Part shown: piece by piece, positions 60,391 to 62,830 of the stretch
How the letters are laid out: each line of letters opens with the position of its first letter
Position numbering within the stretch: position 1 is the first letter of the stretch
DNA from: Phycisphaeraceae bacterium
Lineage (GTDB): Bacteria > Planctomycetota > Phycisphaerae > Phycisphaerales > Phycisphaeraceae
DNA length: 62,830 bases
Reading direction: 5' to 3'
Assembly: GCA_029260655.1 (NCBI GenBank)
Contig: JAJDCU010000017.1
Coordinates: 1-62,830 of the forward strand
Translations under genes and position numbers: made by a program
The notes under the pieces: generated by a model
What the model saw: the letters and a program-made list of their open reading frames with translations, nothing else
Told to the model about the DNA's origin: nothing
Databases searched by the model: none

Positions 60391-60600
60391 ATGTTCCGTC
60401 AATCCATGTTTGTGATCGTCGCCTTGATGGCCGCCTTGATGCTGGGATGTGAGAAGAAGGAATCGACCCCTACCGAAGGCGACGCAGCCGCCGCAACGGA
60501 AACCGCGAACGAAAAAGCGGAGGAAGCTGTCGAAGCGGCTGAAGACGCCGTCGAGAAAGCCGAAGATGCCGCCGGCGACATCAAGATCCCAGGCCAGTAA
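60391..60600 (+). CDS. Small Ala/Glu-rich lipoprotein
   Basis: The 69-residue protein has a lipoprotein signal (VALMAALMLGC, lipid-modified Cys at 20) and a mature part of only 50 residues, a charged helix of AAE and EAAEDAVEK units. It resembles entericidin-like or Lpp-like small lipoproteins in size only. ATG 60391 is chosen because GGAG lies eight bases upstream and it gives the lipobox. A TATACT box at 60317-60322 may be its -10. It is a one-gene unit with a strong terminator. Confidence 0.82.
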   Translation: MFRQSMFVIVALMAALMLGCEKKESTPTEGDAAAATETANEKAEEAVEAAEDAVEKAEDAAGDIKIPGQ

Positions 60601-60649
60601 GCCGGTGAACAAACGCCGGCCGGTCCGGTCTACAAAGAACAATCGAGAA

Positions 60650-60679
60650 GCTCACGGATCCGATCCGTGGGCTTTTTTT
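60650..60679 (+). terminator. Terminator after the small lipoprotein gene
   Basis: GCTCACGGAT and ATCCGTGGGC form a ten-pair stem (one G-U) with a three-base loop, followed by seven T. Confidence 0.92.
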
Positions 60680-60717
60680 CTGTAGCATCAACATGCGGGC
60701 CAGAAACCGCCGAGCCT

Positions 60718-61506
60718 TCAATGCTCGTGCAGTGATTGATCGGCTTCGTGTACCGTGGCGATCGGGCTCAGCGGCGGGTCGATACAGTCGGCCTCGATCC
60801 GGACCGGGGCGCTCGAGCGTGACGGGGCGACGTGCTTGACCGCGTTGGCGATCACCCGACGGACCTGCTTGTGGTAATAGATCGGGAACGTTTCGTGCCC
60901 GGGGCGGAAGTAGAATATCTTGCCCTTGCCGCGGTTCCAGGTGCATCCAGAGCGGAAGACCTCGCCGCCCTCGAACCAGCTTACGAAGATCAACTCGTCG
61001 GGGGTGGGGATGTCGAACAGTTCGCCGTACATCTCGGTGTGTTCGATCTCGAAGAACTCATCGTCGAGCCCGTCGGCGATCGGGTGCCCGGGCATCAGGC
61101 ACCACAGCCGCTCCTTCTCCGCGGCCTCGCGCCAGCGCAGCGAACAGGTCGTGCCCATCAGCTTCCTGAATATCTTGGCGTAGTGACCCGAATGCAGGAC
61201 GATCAAGCCCATGCCCTCAAGCACCCGGCGGTGGACTTTTTCGACGATGGCGTCATCGACCTGATCGTGGGCGCAGTGGCCCCACCAAGTGAGCACATCG
61301 GTATTGGCGAGCACCTCATCGGTCAGGCCGTGCTCGGGCTGCTCCAGCAGTGCGGTGCGGACGGTGACGGCATCGCCTAGATGCTCCTCGATCGCGGACT
61401 GGATCACGGTGTGCATCCCGTCGGGGTAGAGCTTCTTGACGGCGGGGTTGGTCCGGTCGTGGACGTGCTCGTGCCAGACGGTAACACGGACGGGGTTTGT
61501 GGGCAT
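60718..61506 (-). CDS. ThuA-like domain protein
   Basis: The 262-residue protein matches the ThuA (trehalose-utilisation) family, a class I glutamine-amidotransferase-like fold. Visible are [11 protein letters not shown] at the start, [41 protein letters not shown] with [12 protein letters not shown], and [14 protein letters not shown] near the end. These proteins are linked to sugar uptake and catabolism; the reaction is unproved. ATG 61506 is chosen because upstream in-frame sequence is Arg/Pro-rich and non-conserved. It is convergent with the small lipoprotein gene. Confidence 0.9.
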   Translation of the reverse strand: MPTNPVRVTVWHEHVHDRTNPAVKKLYPDGMHTVIQSAIEEHLGDAVTVRTALLEQPEHGLTDEVLANTDVLTWWGHCAHDQVDDAIVEKVHRRVLEGMGLIVLHSGHYAKIFRKLMGTTCSLRWREAAEKERLWCLMPGHPIADGLDDEFFEIEHTEMYGELFDIPTPDELIFVSWFEGGEVFRSGCTWNRGKGKIFYFRPGHETFPIYYHKQVRRVIANAVKHVAPSRSSAPVRIEADCIDPPLSPIATVHEADQSLHEH

Positions 61507-61675
61507 GGGTCGGTTCCTGGCTCGCGTGGGGCGGGGTCGGCGGGGCGGCCTCAAAGCGAGAGGTTGTATCGGTTCTATCGTGGGGCCGCAACCGGTGGCT
61601 CCGTCTCCCGGGAACGGGGCGCGTCAAGCCCCTGGCCCCGGGTTTGACATGGGTTTTGGTCTATAATTGGAGGCC

Positions 61676-62830
61676 ATGAAAAACCGTCCCATGCGATCGG
61701 TGTTGTGGGTGTTGCTGGCGATTTGGTTCGTTGCGCAGGCTAAGCCGGTTGGGCCTGCCGTCGAGACACCCGGCCCCCTGCCGGTCGGCGAGGCCGACAC
61801 ATCCGCCACGCAGCCAGCGCCCGCATCGACACAGCCCGCACCGGTTGCGATCTCCAACCTCGCGCTGCCGTCCGGTTCCAAGATCGCGGTCATCCCGATC
61901 GAGGGGCTGATCTACGACTTCACGCTTGAGAGTCTTCAGCGTCGGGTCGACAAGGCCCTTGCCAGCGGCGCGACGCTGATCGTGATCGAGTTGGACACAC
62001 CCGGCGGGGTCGTGAGCAGCGCGCTGGATATCAGCAAGTACATCAAGACCATCCCCGTGCCGACCGTCGCGTGGGTGAATAACGACGCCTACTCGGCGGG
62101 GATCATGCTCGCTGCGGCGTGCGATGAGATCGTGATGTCCACCGCCTCGGCGACCGGGGACTGCGCCCCGATCGTCCCGGGGAGAGACCTGGCGCCGACC
62201 GAACGCGCCAAAGCGCTGTCGCCGATCCTCACAGAGTTCCGTGACAGCGCCCAGACCAACGGCTACGACTACGCCATGTTCCACGCGATGTGTGTCCTGG
62301 GTGTCGAGGTCTACCTTGTCGAAAAAGACGACGGGTCGGGCGAACGCCGGCTTGTTAACCAGATCGACTACGCGGTGATGGTCCATGGCAAGTCCGCGCA
62401 GGACGTGGCGTCGTTGGCCCCGGCGGCGGACGCGCAACCGCTCACGCTTGAATCGCTCTTAAAGCAGCTCGTGAAGGACCTGTCACAAGGCTCGGCACCG
62501 ACACTACCCAGCACCCTTTCGCCGGAACAGGCCGTCGGCGCGGTGACGCTTTCGGTTGCGACCGATGCCGATCGCGGCCGGTGGCGCGGGGTCGAGGTGC
62601 TGCCCAGCGGTGATACATCCCCCGGGGGGCGCATCCACGACGGCAAGACGCTGTTGACCCTGAGCCAGACAGAGGCGCAAGACATCGGGCTGTCCAAGGA
62701 GATCGTCAAGTCCGAGCAGGATCTCAAGAAGCACTACCGCGCGGCGAGCGTGATGGTGATCCCGCCGACCTGGTCCGAGGGGCTCGCCGTTTGGCTGACC
62801 TCCTGGTGGATGCGTGTGATCCTGATGGTC
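61676..62830 (+). CDS. NfeD/ClpP-class membrane serine protease (partial)
   Basis: The gene runs off the right edge after 385 codons. It has a signal segment (VLWVLLAIWFVAQA) and a Pro/Thr/Gln-rich linker. The ClpP/SppA-like domain that follows shows VIPIEGLIYDFTLESLQRRV, ELDTPGGVVSSALDI, the nucleophile in NNDAYSAGIMLA, and DEIVMSTASATGDCAPI. A hydrophobic segment begins at the edge (VWLTSWWMRVILM), as expected for the membrane part of NfeD1b. Such proteases cleave stomatin-like partners. GGAGG precedes the ATG by two bases and TATAAT lies at 61662-61667; how translation starts is unclear. Confidence 0.87.
   Translation, partial: MKNRPMRSVLWVLLAIWFVAQAKPVGPAVETPGPLPVGEADTSATQPAPASTQPAPVAISNLALPSGSKIAVIPIEGLIYDFTLESLQRRVDKALASGATLIVIELDTPGGVVSSALDISKYIKTIPVPTVAWVNNDAYSAGIMLAAACDEIVMSTASATGDCAPIVPGRDLAPTERAKALSPILTEFRDSAQTNGYDYAMFHAMCVLGVEVYLVEKDDGSGERRLVNQIDYAVMVHGKSAQDVASLAPAADAQPLTLESLLKQLVKDLSQGSAPTLPSTLSPEQAVGAVTLSVATDADRGRWRGVEVLPSGDTSPGGRIHDGKTLLTLSQTEAQDIGLSKEIVKSEQDLKKHYRAASVMVIPPTWSEGLAVWLTSWWMRVILMV

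Noticed and set aside
61644-61667. TTGACA and TATAAT before the NfeD/ClpP gene as a promoter pair
   Set aside because: They are only 12 bases apart, too close for a sigma-70 promoter; only the -10 box may be used.
1-62830. tRNA, rRNA, CRISPR, transposase or prophage genes
   Set aside because: No T-loop/anticodon patterns, repeat-spacer arrays, or transposase and phage motifs were seen on either strand by eye.

Overview
The window is a high-GC chromosomal segment that looks like a planctomycete of the class Phycisphaerae. Three features point there: a 1,346-residue surface protein with the planctomycete N-terminal motif LEPRLLLSA and a dockerin-like tail, a small membrane protein ending in the CxNCGYDLRG...CPECG zinc ribbon common in that group, and an AhbC-like enzyme of the siroheme-dependent haem pathway. 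No rRNA, tRNA, CRISPR array, transposase or prophage was recognised.

Layout. 1-5.6 kb: housekeeping genes (rdgB, a GH57 branching enzyme, murC) separated by three imperfect palindromic intergenic repeats. 5.7-9.7 kb: small genes and a histidine kinase/NtrC-type regulator pair. 9.7-12.8 kb: ileS, preceded by what reads as a complete transcription attenuator, with an isoleucine-rich leader peptide followed by a terminator. 13-15.6 kb: ahbC in an operon with a second NtrC-type regulator. 16-18.5 kb: an aldo/keto reductase and an unknown secreted protein. 18.9-27.5 kb: a cytochrome locus with a tetrahaem protein, two NHL-propeller lipoproteins, a decahaem lipoprotein, an outer-membrane beta-barrel and an 11/12-haem cytochrome. 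Its three transcription units each carry a match to the sigma-54 -24/-12 promoter. 27.5-34 kb: a low-GC gene, an acyl-CoA ligase and its decayed relative, a SPOR lipoprotein, a PilZ protein, a kinase-like protein and an esterase. 33.9-34.4 kb: two convergent candidate structured RNAs. 34.6-38.7 kb: the surface protein. 41-46.6 kb: a sugar and flagellin-glycosylation cluster. 46.7-51 kb: a vWA protein, an HD-GYP-like protein, a flavin-fold protein and a transporter. 51-56.6 kb: a divergently regulated operon with two different Rieske fusion enzymes, a YHS protein and two small membrane proteins. 56.6-62.8 kb: a release-factor-like protein, a CPBP protease, a third candidate RNA, thpR, aguA, a tiny lipoprotein, a ThuA protein and a truncated NfeD/ClpP-class protease.

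How it fits together. The cytochrome locus reads as an outer-membrane electron conduit. It would be transcribed by sigma-54 RNA polymerase under an NtrC-family activator, and the activator gene co-transcribed with ahbC five kilobases away is the obvious candidate. The 51-56 kb operon is a second redox module, cytoplasmic or membrane-linked, probably controlled by its divergent HxlR-type regulator. All functional assignments come from reading motifs by eye; no database search was run.
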